From the NCBI GenBank assembly GCA_964397305.1, contig CAYNIP010000005.1:112395-176394 (forward strand): a stretch of 64,000 bases of DNA. Reading direction: 5' to 3'. This DNA is from JAAUTY01 sp964397305 (lineage in GTDB: Bacteria > Cyanobacteriota > Cyanobacteriia > Cyanobacteriales > Spirulinaceae). Made by a program: the position numbers and the translations under genes. Shown here piece by piece: positions 17,905 through 25,001 of this stretch. The notes under the pieces were generated by a model. The model did no database searches, was not told the origin of the DNA, and worked only from the letters and a program-made list of their open reading frames with translations. Every line of letters starts with the position of its first letter. Position 1 is the stretch's first letter.

Positions 17905-19056
17905 TGTCTAAACCCGCCATTCTGGTTGTTGATGATGAGCCAGATAACTTCGATGTTCTCGAAACGCTCCTGAGCACTCAAAACTACCAACTCGATTACG
18001 CCGCTGGCGGCTACGAGGCGATCGCCGCGCTGGCAACGTTCAATCCCGATTTAATCCTGCTTGACGTGATGATGCCCGAGATCGACGGCCTGGAAGTCTG
18101 CCGGCAGATCAAGGCGAAGCCCCAATGGCAAACGGTGCCGATCATCATGGTGACGGCTCTCAATGCCAAGTCAGACCTTGACCAATGCCTCAGAGCCGGA
18201 GCTGATGACTTCATTACCAAGCCCATCAATGCCGTCGAACTGCGGGCACGGGTTCACTCCATGCTGAGAATCAAGCGGCAATACGATCACATCCAGTCCC
18301 TGTTACAGCTACGGGAGGAGACGATCCAACTGCTAGAAAATCATCTGAGTGAATTGCGCGGCAACTTGGCCTCGAGCCTCTCCCATGAACTCAACACACC
18401 GCTCAATGGCATTTTGGGCACGATCCTTACTCCGGGATGATCTCGAAACGATGGCGGTGGCAGAGATCCAGGAGTTGCTGGACTGGGCCGATCAATCCGC
18501 CCGTCGTTTGGAAGCCCTCACCAAGAAGTTCTTGATCTATCTCGATCTAGAGCTGCGCGCCAGCCGCCACCAGGGCCTAGAACCGGCCCAAGCCCCCTTG
18601 ATGATCTCGACTTTGAGCGCCGAGTTGCAGACCCTTGCCCAAGCCTATAATCGCACGGCGGATCTTCAGATCGCCCTCACCCCCGCCCAGTTGACCCTGG
18701 CGCAGCAGTATCTCAGCATTATCCTGCAAGCACTGGTGGAGAATGCCTGCAAATTTTCTGCCCCTGGTCAGCTCATCCGGGTCCACAGCCGAGTGGAAGC
18801 AGCACGATTTCACCTGTGGGTGTCGGACAGCGGGCACGGGATGACGGCAGCTCAAATTGCTAGAATTGGAGCATTTATGCAGTTCGAGCGAAAAAGCTAC
18901 GAGCAGCAGGGGCTGGGGATGGGATTGAAAATCGTGAAGAAAATTGTTGAACTGGCGGTAGGTGATTTTGAAATCACCTGCACCGCTGCACCAGCAACCA
19001 TCGTTCACCTGACTCTGCCGATTTTGCAGGGCTCCCATGCTGAAACAGGGTTCTAA
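17901..19056 (+). pseudogene. Receiver-histidine kinase fusion broken by a frameshift near 18420
   Basis: The first frame (17901-18440) encodes a full receiver: ILVVDDEPDN, phospho-Asp in LILLDVMMPEIDGL, VTALNAKSD and FITKPI. A coiled linker and the HisKA-like SHELNTPLNGILGT follow, then a stop. The second frame (18349-19056 open) picks up at SLLRDDLETMAVAEIQ and carries the ATPase domain: N-box VENACKFSAPG, G1 WVSDSGHGM, G2 GLGMGLKIVKKIVE. A frame change by +1 at GGCACGATCCTTACT, such as loss of two bases from an ATCTCC sequence, joins them as ...GILGTISLLRDD.... Related cyanobacterial proteins are single chains. Either a real frameshift or a sequencing error. Confidence 0.85.
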
Positions 19057-19190
19057 TGACACCAAACCATCTTAACCAAGCCGAACCTTCAATTCTCATC
19101 ATTGATGATGAGCCGGATAACGTTGATGTGATCGAGACACTCCTGAGTTGTGAGGTCGATTCCCCTGAATGCTCCCTCTCCAACGCCTGA
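19056..19190 (+). pseudogene. Truncated response-regulator N-terminus
   Basis: The ATG overlaps the preceding stop (TAATG) and encodes 44 residues: PSILIIDDEPDNVDVIETLLS is the beginning of a receiver domain, with the acidic pair DD. The similarity then ends and the frame closes at TGATG, where the caspase gene begins. The phospho-Asp is missing, so it cannot work as a receiver. It looks like the stump left where the conflict island joined the two-component cluster. It may still couple translation into the caspase gene. Confidence 0.75.
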
Positions 19191-20308
19191 TGAATTCCCG
19201 TCGCTTTGCCTTACTGATTGGTGTGAATGGCTACAACGACCGCAATTTTGGGCAACTTCGCTACTGCGCGGCTGACGTGCAGGCGCTGGCGGGGGTGTTG
19301 CGTCAGGTGGGGTATGACCCGATTGTGACGCTGCATGATGAGGAGACCAGGCGCGATCGCCAACCCACGCGCGACAACCTGGAAGCGGAACTCAAGGGCG
19401 TCTGCCGGGCGGTTGGCCAGGACGATCTGCTCTGGGTACATTTTTCGGGGCACGGGTGCTTGGTGGAGCGGGAGGGGCAGCGGCAGCCGGTGTTGCTGAC
19501 CCCGGAGATCCGCAAAGCTCAGATGTCCAGCAAGGCGCTACCCCTGGCGGCGGTCGAGGGGGCGATGAAGGGGAGCCGGGCGCGGCGGTTGTTTCTGACG
19601 ATCGATGCTTGTCAGGCGGGGGTGTCGGGGCGGGCGGCGGCGGCGGCGGAGTTTGTGGAGTTTTTGCGCGATCGCGCTTGGGGTTTTGCGCTGCTGGCGG
19701 CGAGTACGAGCGAGCAGGCGGCCCTGGAGTGGGGCGATCGCCAGCACGGCCTTTTCACGTACTATGTGCTAGAAGGGCTGAGTGGTAAGGCGGCGCGGCC
19801 GGAGGAGGAGGTGGTGACGGTGGCGGGCCTGGCGGATTATGTGCAGGGTTGTGTTGTGAGCTGGGCCCTAGAACAGGGATTTGATCAGTCGCCCACGAAG
19901 CAGATCGAGGGGTTTGGCGATATGGTCTTGGCGGATTTTCGCGAGCGGGGGCGGCCGGTGTGGTCGCCGGGTCAGGCCGCTCCATCGCCCAGCCCGGAGA
20001 TGTCGCGCCAGGTGGCGCGAAAACAGGACTCCGAGGGCATTGAGGCAGTGGTTTGGACAGGCAGGCGCAAGAAGCAGTTCCGTAAGGCAATAATCGCGAC
20101 CTATCGTAGTTCGCAAGCTTTGCGGATTTTTCTAATGGATGAACTGGATGTATCGTTAGCACAGATTGCTGATGAAACGAATCTAGAAACGGCCGCCTAT
20201 GATTTGATTGAGGAAGCTGAAGCAAAGCAATGGCTCGATCGCTTGTACGCAGCTTTTTGTCGGGCGAATCCTCAGCGATCAATTGAATTGCACAAGTTAG
20301 CAGAGTAG
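19190..20308 (+). CDS. Caspase-family (C14) protease with a C-terminal EAD1 adaptor domain
   Basis: 372 aa from the ATG at 19190 (TGATG overlap), giving MNSRRFALLIGVNGYND, the usual metacaspase/orthocaspase start. Catalytic dyad: His88 in VHFSGHG and Cys141 in TIDACQAG. Residues ~287-372 (WTGRRKKQFRKAIIATYRSS...) form a helical domain that is clearly homologous to the N-terminus of the next protein. I identify it as effector-associated domain 1 (EAD1), which recruits effectors by homotypic contacts in NTP-dependent bacterial conflict systems. The expected role is a suicide or immune protease activated through its EAD. First gene of a four-gene operon. Confidence 0.85.
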   Translation: MNSRRFALLIGVNGYNDRNFGQLRYCAADVQALAGVLRQVGYDPIVTLHDEETRRDRQPTRDNLEAELKGVCRAVGQDDLLWVHFSGHGCLVEREGQRQPVLLTPEIRKAQMSSKALPLAAVEGAMKGSRARRLFLTIDACQAGVSGRAAAAAEFVEFLRDRAWGFALLAASTSEQAALEWGDRQHGLFTYYVLEGLSGKAARPEEEVVTVAGLADYVQGCVVSWALEQGFDQSPTKQIEGFGDMVLADFRERGRPVWSPGQAAPSPSPEMSRQVARKQDSEGIEAVVWTGRRKKQFRKAIIATYRSSQALRIFLMDELDVSLAQIADETNLETAAYDLIEEAEAKQWLDRLYAAFCRANPQRSIELHKLAE

Positions 20309-20328
20309 ATCAAGCAGAGCAAGCTCCA

Positions 20329-21534
20329 ATGATGGAATGGACAGGAAAGCAAAGGAAGCAGTTGCGCAAAGTGCTACTTGATACCTTCAGGAATTCAACT
20401 CAGCTACGTATGTTCTTAAGGGACGAACTAGACATAGCTTTGGTAAAAATTGTGGATCAAGAGAATCTTGAGGGTGCTGTGTTTGAAACAATCGAAGAGG
20501 CAATTTCTAAGCAGTGGATCGATCGTTTATTGGCAGCATTCCGTAAAGAATATCCTCAGCGAGTATCTGAGTTAGATCGATTAGTTCAACAAGTTCAAAC
20601 GGTACAACAATCAGTAGATCAACTTGCAGCGGCAATCGAAGCCGAGGCTCACCAAAAACACAGCCAAAATCCCCGAAATAAAAGAAGGGGGGCGGAAGCT
20701 ATTGCCAGGGAAATCGCTGAGCAAGATAGTCCAAACATTGACGAAGTTTTACATCAGGTCGATCTGAATGAAGTGATGGAGATTGTGACTGGAATTTTCC
20801 GACGCTCGAAAAAGCCACGCACTGCATTACTGATTGTTGATAACAGTACCACAATGTTTGGCGAGTCTTGTCGGTTAAGAATTCAAGATTCTTTGAAACT
20901 AACTCGCGCTCCTATTCCTATCGATCCCATCGCAACCCAACGACCTCCAACAACTGCTGGTATTTTGGAATGTATTGCTGAGCCCTTTAATCTTTTTTCC
21001 GAATTCTCTAATGCTGACGGGGAGACTCAATGTGCGTCGATTGTGATCAAGGGGATTTGTGATGAGTTGCACGACCATGCATCGATTATGTTCGCAATTG
21101 AACAGTGGGATCTACTTATCGCTCGAAACCCCGGCTTACTACAAGAGTTTATGGATATTTTCTGGTGTCCGTTTCTGGAATTTCTTTGCACATCTTCAAA
21201 ACATGGATGGATCAAAATATGTGCAATCATTGACTCACCTAAAGATTTAAGTCTCAGTTGTAACATTCCTGATGAGTTGTGTTGCAAGCCAAAAACCTTT
21301 GAGGATTACTACAATCAACAATTTGACAGCCGAAGACCGTTGTTGTTGCCACTGAAAAATTGGAGCAAAGATGACATCACAGAATGTCTAACTCGTCCTG
21401 AACTCAAACTCAATCTCGATCTATCTCGTACAAGCAATGAGGCAGAAAAGATTTACGTACGATCTAAGTCTGGTGAACCTCTAGCTGCAAACACGCTTTT
21501 GAGGAAGTTTCTAGAGACAGCCTTAAACTCATAA
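20329..21534 (+). CDS. EAD1 domain fused to a degenerate P-loop (iSTAND-like) domain
   Basis: 401 aa. Residues 3-~87 (WTGKQRKQLRKVLLDTFRNS...) match the EAD1 of the caspase gene 20 nt upstream. A coiled linker (QQVQTVQQSVDQLAAAIEAEA) follows. Then TALLIVDNSTTMFGESC (~166-182) looks like a beta-strand plus an eroded P-loop: the Gly-x4-Gly-Lys-Ser/Thr is gone. This fits the inactive STAND-type domains described beside MoxR-vWA systems. The rest is not recognised. It is AT-richer than its neighbours. The stop is followed at once by the MoxR ATG. It probably senses or scaffolds; that is inference. Confidence 0.65.
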   Translation: MMEWTGKQRKQLRKVLLDTFRNSTQLRMFLRDELDIALVKIVDQENLEGAVFETIEEAISKQWIDRLLAAFRKEYPQRVSELDRLVQQVQTVQQSVDQLAAAIEAEAHQKHSQNPRNKRRGAEAIAREIAEQDSPNIDEVLHQVDLNEVMEIVTGIFRRSKKPRTALLIVDNSTTMFGESCRLRIQDSLKLTRAPIPIDPIATQRPPTTAGILECIAEPFNLFSEFSNADGETQCASIVIKGICDELHDHASIMFAIEQWDLLIARNPGLLQEFMDIFWCPFLEFLCTSSKHGWIKICAIIDSPKDLSLSCNIPDELCCKPKTFEDYYNQQFDSRRPLLLPLKNWSKDDITECLTRPELKLNLDLSRTSNEAEKIYVRSKSGEPLAANTLLRKFLETALNS

Positions 21535-21535
21535 T

Positions 21536-22516
21536 ATGCTGCATACCATGCCCCAACGCCAAATCCTCCAATTCCACAACGACCCGCAGCGCCGCCCCCC
21601 GGACGCGCACCCCGACTCGCCGCCGCAGTCTGAGCCCTACGTGGCCGATCCAGAGCTGATCGAAGCCGTCAACCTGGCGATCTACCTGCGGCGGCCATTG
21701 CTCCTCGAGGGCGAGGCCGGTTGCGGCAAAACGCGGTTGGCAAAAGCGGTCGCCTACGAACTGGGATTGCCCTACTACCGCTGGGACATTCGCTCTGATA
21801 CCAAAGTGAAAGATGGGCTCTACGAATACGATGCAATTTTGCGGCTGCACGATGTCGAGGTGCAGCGGCAGGGGATGGCCACGGAAACGCGCGATCCCAG
21901 CCAACCCGGAGATTACCGCACCTTGGGTCGCCTCGGCAAAGCCTTCCGCGTTGGCGATCGCCCGGCTGTGTTGTTGATCGATGAAATTGACAAAGCCGAT
22001 GTCGATTTTCCCAACGATTTGCTCGCTGTTTTGGATGAACCCTGGGAGTTTGAAATTCGCGAGACGGGCGAAGTCGGGGAGCGGCGAATTCGTGCTGCCC
22101 ACGAGCCTATTGTTTTTGTCACCTCGAACCGAGAAAAAGGCAGTCTCCCGGCTCCTTTTCTGCGCCGCTGCTTGTACTATTACTTGCAGTTGCCGACACA
22201 AGCAGAAGAGTTTATGGCGCGGATGGAGCAGATTGTTGCAGCCCATCGGGCCCCGGCGGAGGCAAGCGCCGCCTTGCCCGAGGGATCGCTTTTGCAAATT
22301 GCCATCCAACGCTTCTGGCAACTGCGCGCTGAGGGGAATTTGTTCAAAGTACCGGGGACGAGCGAATTTCTCGATTGGCTGAAGGCCCTGCAAGCCTTCC
22401 AGGACGAGCCCTATTCGGCGGCGGCCCTGCGCGAGGTCGAGCCCTTGCCCTATCCAGAGCTGCTGTTCAAGCTGCGGCGGGACTGGGAGAACTACGCGAT
22501 CGCCCCCAGCCCATGA
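21536..22516 (+). CDS. MoxR-family AAA+ ATPase
   Basis: 326 aa. Walker A GEAGCGKTRLAKA (~59-71), Walker B VLLIDEIDKAD (~146), sensor 1 IVFVTSNREKGSL and the arginine-finger region FLRRCLYYYLQLP define a MoxR AAA+ chaperone. MoxR proteins typically act with vWA proteins on target complexes, and here the vWA gene overlaps it by ATGA. A second in-frame ATG (21548, MPQRQILQF) could be the true start. Known from the family: MoxR-vWA pairs work as NTP-dependent regulators in conflict operons. Inferred: it arms or releases the EAD1 caspase. Confidence 0.9.
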   Translation: MLHTMPQRQILQFHNDPQRRPPDAHPDSPPQSEPYVADPELIEAVNLAIYLRRPLLLEGEAGCGKTRLAKAVAYELGLPYYRWDIRSDTKVKDGLYEYDAILRLHDVEVQRQGMATETRDPSQPGDYRTLGRLGKAFRVGDRPAVLLIDEIDKADVDFPNDLLAVLDEPWEFEIRETGEVGERRIRAAHEPIVFVTSNREKGSLPAPFLRRCLYYYLQLPTQAEEFMARMEQIVAAHRAPAEASAALPEGSLLQIAIQRFWQLRAEGNLFKVPGTSEFLDWLKALQAFQDEPYSAAALREVEPLPYPELLFKLRRDWENYAIAPSP

Positions 22517-23595
22517 ACGAAGTTGAAGCGAAGGCGATCGCCCAGCAACTCTTCGGGCGGCTGCGTCGCGAGCTGAACCTGGGGACGGGGGAATATCTGG
22601 CGGCGCTGGACGCGATCGATGGTGGGTTTGCGGCGGGCGAGCCAGGGGCCCTGCGGCGATTGCTGAGTCTGCTTTGGTGTAGTTCGGCGGCGGCCCAGGG
22701 GCGGTTGCAGGCGGCTTGGGAGGAGGCGATCGCCACCGTGGAGCCAGCAGCCACGGAACCGGCTGGAGACTCGCCACCGGCACGGGTCGAGCGGGAGCCG
22801 CCGCCGCCGCGCGATGACTTTGTGCCTGCTCGCGGCCAGGACCCGGGGCAGCAGGACGCCGCGCCGCGCCCCCAGGCAACGCAGCCAGCCCCGCAGCCGA
22901 TCCAAGCGCCCCCCATCCCGGCAGAACCGGCGGCGGTGCGGGAGTTTGCGGCGGCTTGGCCGGTGTCGCGGCGGCAGATGGCCTATGGCTGGCGCTACTT
23001 GCGGCGGCCGGTGGCGGACGGGCCGGCGACGGTGCTGGATGTGGCGGCGACGGTGGAGCAGGCGGCGCGGGCCGGCGTTTTTTTGCGGCCGGTCTATCGG
23101 CGGCGGGAGCGCAACCGGGCGCACCTGCTGTTGCTGATCGACCAGGAGGGCTCGATGATGCCGATGCACCGCTGGACGCGCCAGTTGGTGGAGACGGCGC
23201 GGGATGAGAGCCGGTTGGGGGCGGTGGATGTTGCTTATTTCTACAACATTCCGGGGGAGTATCTCTACCACGATCCGCACCTGACGCAGCCGGTGCGGCG
23301 GCAGGCGGTGTTGGCGGGGTGCGATCGCAATACCTGCGTGGCGATCGCCAGTGATGCAGGCGCGGCGCGGGGCTACCGGCGGCTGGAGCGGGTGCGAGCC
23401 CTGGCGGCGGTGTTGCTGGAGATTCGTGACTACACGCAGGCGGTGGTCTGGCTGAATCCGCTGCCGCGCGATCGCTGGCCGGGCTCGTCGGCGCAGATTC
23501 TCGCGCGGCTGGTGCGGATGGAGCCGCTGGATGAGGAGGGGTTGACGGCGGCGATCGCCTATCTGCAAACCCAATTAGGCCAACCCTCTCCCTAG
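22513..23595 (+). CDS. von Willebrand factor A-type domain protein, MoxR partner
   Basis: The open frame reaches back to 22375, but the ATG at 22513 overlaps the MoxR stop (ATGA) and begins MNEVEAKAIAQQLFGRL, so 360 aa is the sensible product. An N-terminal helical part and a Pro/Ala-rich linker (~80-135) are followed by ASRRQM-type sequence SRRQMAYGWRYLRRPV. The vWA domain starts at LLLLIDQEGSMMPM (~205), where the MIDAS motif is DxxGS. Later segments AVDVAYFYNIPGEYLY and VAIASDAGAARG fit the fold. It should bind a metal and a target and be remodelled by MoxR. Last gene of the operon. Confidence 0.85.
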   Translation: MNEVEAKAIAQQLFGRLRRELNLGTGEYLAALDAIDGGFAAGEPGALRRLLSLLWCSSAAAQGRLQAAWEEAIATVEPAATEPAGDSPPARVEREPPPPRDDFVPARGQDPGQQDAAPRPQATQPAPQPIQAPPIPAEPAAVREFAAAWPVSRRQMAYGWRYLRRPVADGPATVLDVAATVEQAARAGVFLRPVYRRRERNRAHLLLLIDQEGSMMPMHRWTRQLVETARDESRLGAVDVAYFYNIPGEYLYHDPHLTQPVRRQAVLAGCDRNTCVAIASDAGAARGYRRLERVRALAAVLLEIRDYTQAVVWLNPLPRDRWPGSSAQILARLVRMEPLDEEGLTAAIAYLQTQLGQPSP

Positions 23596-24035
23596 AGCTT
23601 GCCAGCTCTCCTCAAGCTTCCGAGACAATGCGAATTCTTGCTGCAAGCGGGCGACTCTAGTTCTGGAGCGCCGAAATTTTGACATTGTAGGCGGTCAGCA
23701 TTTTCGATTTTGGCGCTGAGGTTTAGCTACCGTCGCTGAGGTTCGCCGTTCGCTCGCTTAGCTCTCGGTTGGAGCAACTTTATCAAGTTATTGGGGAGCA
23801 TCCGGGGCTCGGGATGAGAATTTAGCGTTTTGGTACACTCAGGTTAGTGTTGCGCCAAGCCCAACTTGCCGGATTATCGACGTGGCATCCCGCCCTCATC
23901 CCCCAGCCCCTGCTCCCAAACTTGGGAGCAGGGGAGCTAGAAGTCCCTTTCCCAAGTTTGGTAGAGGGATTTAGGGTAAAGGCTGCCAAGGTAGGACACC
24001 CACATTCTTTGTTGACCAGAAGATGGAGAATTGAA
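23596..24035. other. Repeat-rich intergenic stretch, no gene seen
   Basis: 440 nt between the conflict operon and the toxin-antitoxin pair. It contains the core repeat at 23885-23981. Earlier bases hold short direct echoes (GCTGAGGTT at ~23716 and ~23739) and no credible ORF. Confidence 0.6.
23885..23981. repeat. Solo copy of the CTCCCAA/TTGGGAG core repeat
   Basis: CCCTCATCCCCCAGCCCC leads into a perfect 13-bp hairpin with a 2-nt loop (23907-23934, CCCCTGCTCCCAA...TTGGGAGCAGGGG), then AGCTAGAAGTCCC and TAGAGGGATTTAGGG. The same string forms the middle of the two MITE-A copies and, in shorter form, of the MITE-B copies. Confidence 0.8.
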
Positions 24036-24296
24036 ATGATTGTCACTCTAGAGCTACCATCAGAATTAGAAGATGAACTGTCGCTTGAGGCCTCTCGGCT
24101 CAAGTTACCTCTAACTGAGTATATTTTGCGTGTTCTATTATTTCGCCCATTTCTTCAAAATCCTCCGAAAACAGGTGCGGAACTGGTTAGTTACTGGGAA
24201 AATATCGGAGTCATCAATTCCCATCCTGATATTACTGACAGCCAAGACTATGCTCATAAGCTGCGACGTGAAGCTGAAACTCGCGAGCGAACCTAG
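24036..24296 (+). CDS. Probable VapB-type antitoxin
   Basis: 86 aa. The start is the ATG at 24036, 5 nt after a strong ribosome site (GGAGAA, 24025-24030); the longer upstream frame runs through repeat DNA and is not credible. The N-terminus MIVTLELPSELEDELSLEASRLKLPLTEYIL looks like a strand-helix-helix (ribbon-helix-helix-like) DNA-binding segment; the C-terminal part would embrace the toxin. It lies 8 nt upstream of a PIN-domain toxin and is AT-richer than the chromosome around it. I do not recognise the exact family. Confidence 0.75.
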   Translation: MIVTLELPSELEDELSLEASRLKLPLTEYILRVLLFRPFLQNPPKTGAELVSYWENIGVINSHPDITDSQDYAHKLRREAETRERT

Positions 24297-24304
24297 GTGA
24301 CTGT

Positions 24305-24685
24305 ATGTATCTACTTGATACCGATATTTTTATTGACATTCAAAGGGGCTTTACACCTGCTTTAGAGTGGTTTACCTCTCTTCAAGAACTGCCCAGTATT
24401 CCTGGTTTCGTTGTTATGGAGTTAATTCAGGATGCAAAAAATAGGCAACAAGTTCGTAAAGCATTGCAACTTGTTGCACCACTACCTGTAGTTTGGCCTA
24501 CCGAGATTGACTGTGCGCGTGCTTTGTCTGATTTCACGGCTTATCACCTATCCCACAAAGTAGGGCTAATCGATTCTTTGATCGCTGCCTGTGCTGTTGG
24601 TCAGGGCTTTATCCTCTGCACTTTCAACACTAAGCATTATCGAGTTATACCAAAACTAAAAATGGAGCAGCCTTATAATCGCTAG
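24305..24685 (+). CDS. vapC: VapC-like PIN-domain ribonuclease toxin
   Basis: 126 aa. PIN-domain acidic residues are visible: Asp5 in MYLLDTDIFID, Glu39 in VVMELIQD and Asp90 in GLIDSLIAA; the final CTFNTKHYRVIP replaces the common TxNxxHF motif. VapC toxins cleave tRNA or rRNA when the antitoxin is lost. It is paired with the antitoxin 8 nt upstream. The pair sits between the caspase operon and the convergent STAND gene. Confidence 0.88.
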   Translation: MYLLDTDIFIDIQRGFTPALEWFTSLQELPSIPGFVVMELIQDAKNRQQVRKALQLVAPLPVVWPTEIDCARALSDFTAYHLSHKVGLIDSLIAACAVGQGFILCTFNTKHYRVIPKLKMEQPYNR

Positions 24686-24779
24686 GCTCAGACTAAGATA
24701 GATACAGCTTTTTGCAGGCTAGGGCGATACGGCTTCTCGGACCCTCTTCTCGTTGGGGAGGATGATTGAAGAGAGCGGC

Positions 24780-24836
24780 GTTGTTGCGCTTCAGTGCCTC
24801 AGCAAGCTGGTTCAAGAGGGGCTAAAGCCCAACAAC
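24780..24836. repeat. Dispersed hairpin repeat, GTAGTTG family (copy 2, GTTGTTG variant)
   Basis: GTTGTTGCGCTTCAG (24780-24794) is the inverse of CTAAAGCCCAACAAC (24822-24836) apart from one C/C and one C/A mismatch. In this copy both arms carry the compensating A-to-T and T-to-A changes relative to copies 1 and 3 (GTTGTTG with CAACAAC), which indicates that pairing is maintained. The rest of 24686-25001 holds no gene. Confidence 0.85.
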
Positions 24837-24941
24837 GTCTCTTTTATGGGCGATTTGGGGCAGTTCTATCGGCAGGAAGGGTTGGGTTTCGTGCCTCAAC
24901 CCAATCTACGGATCGCTAATCTTCCATCGCAAAAAAAATTC

Positions 24942-24962
24942 AAAAAAGCGCGCTGCGCGCGC
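24942..24962 (-). terminator. Rho-independent terminator of the STAND gene
   Basis: Read on the complement: GCGCGC, a 3-nt loop and GCGCGC (24948-24962), followed by TTTTTT (24942-24947) and a second T run. It is about 40 nt past the stop at 25002. Confidence 0.7.
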
Positions 24963-25001
24963 AAGAAGTGAAAAGAGCAGAGAGTGTAGAGGGTAAAAGG
25001 G

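Noticed and set aside
22492..23574. 360-aa minus-strand ORF over the vWA gene
   Set aside because: Arg/His/Pro-rich composition is the mirror of the GC-rich coding strand, and the vWA frame has recognisable domains and ATGA coupling.
23847..24035. N-terminal extension of the antitoxin frame (LIPQPLLPNLGAGELE...)
   Set aside because: Encoded by the core repeat; the ATG at 24036 has a strong SD and gives a normal antitoxin.
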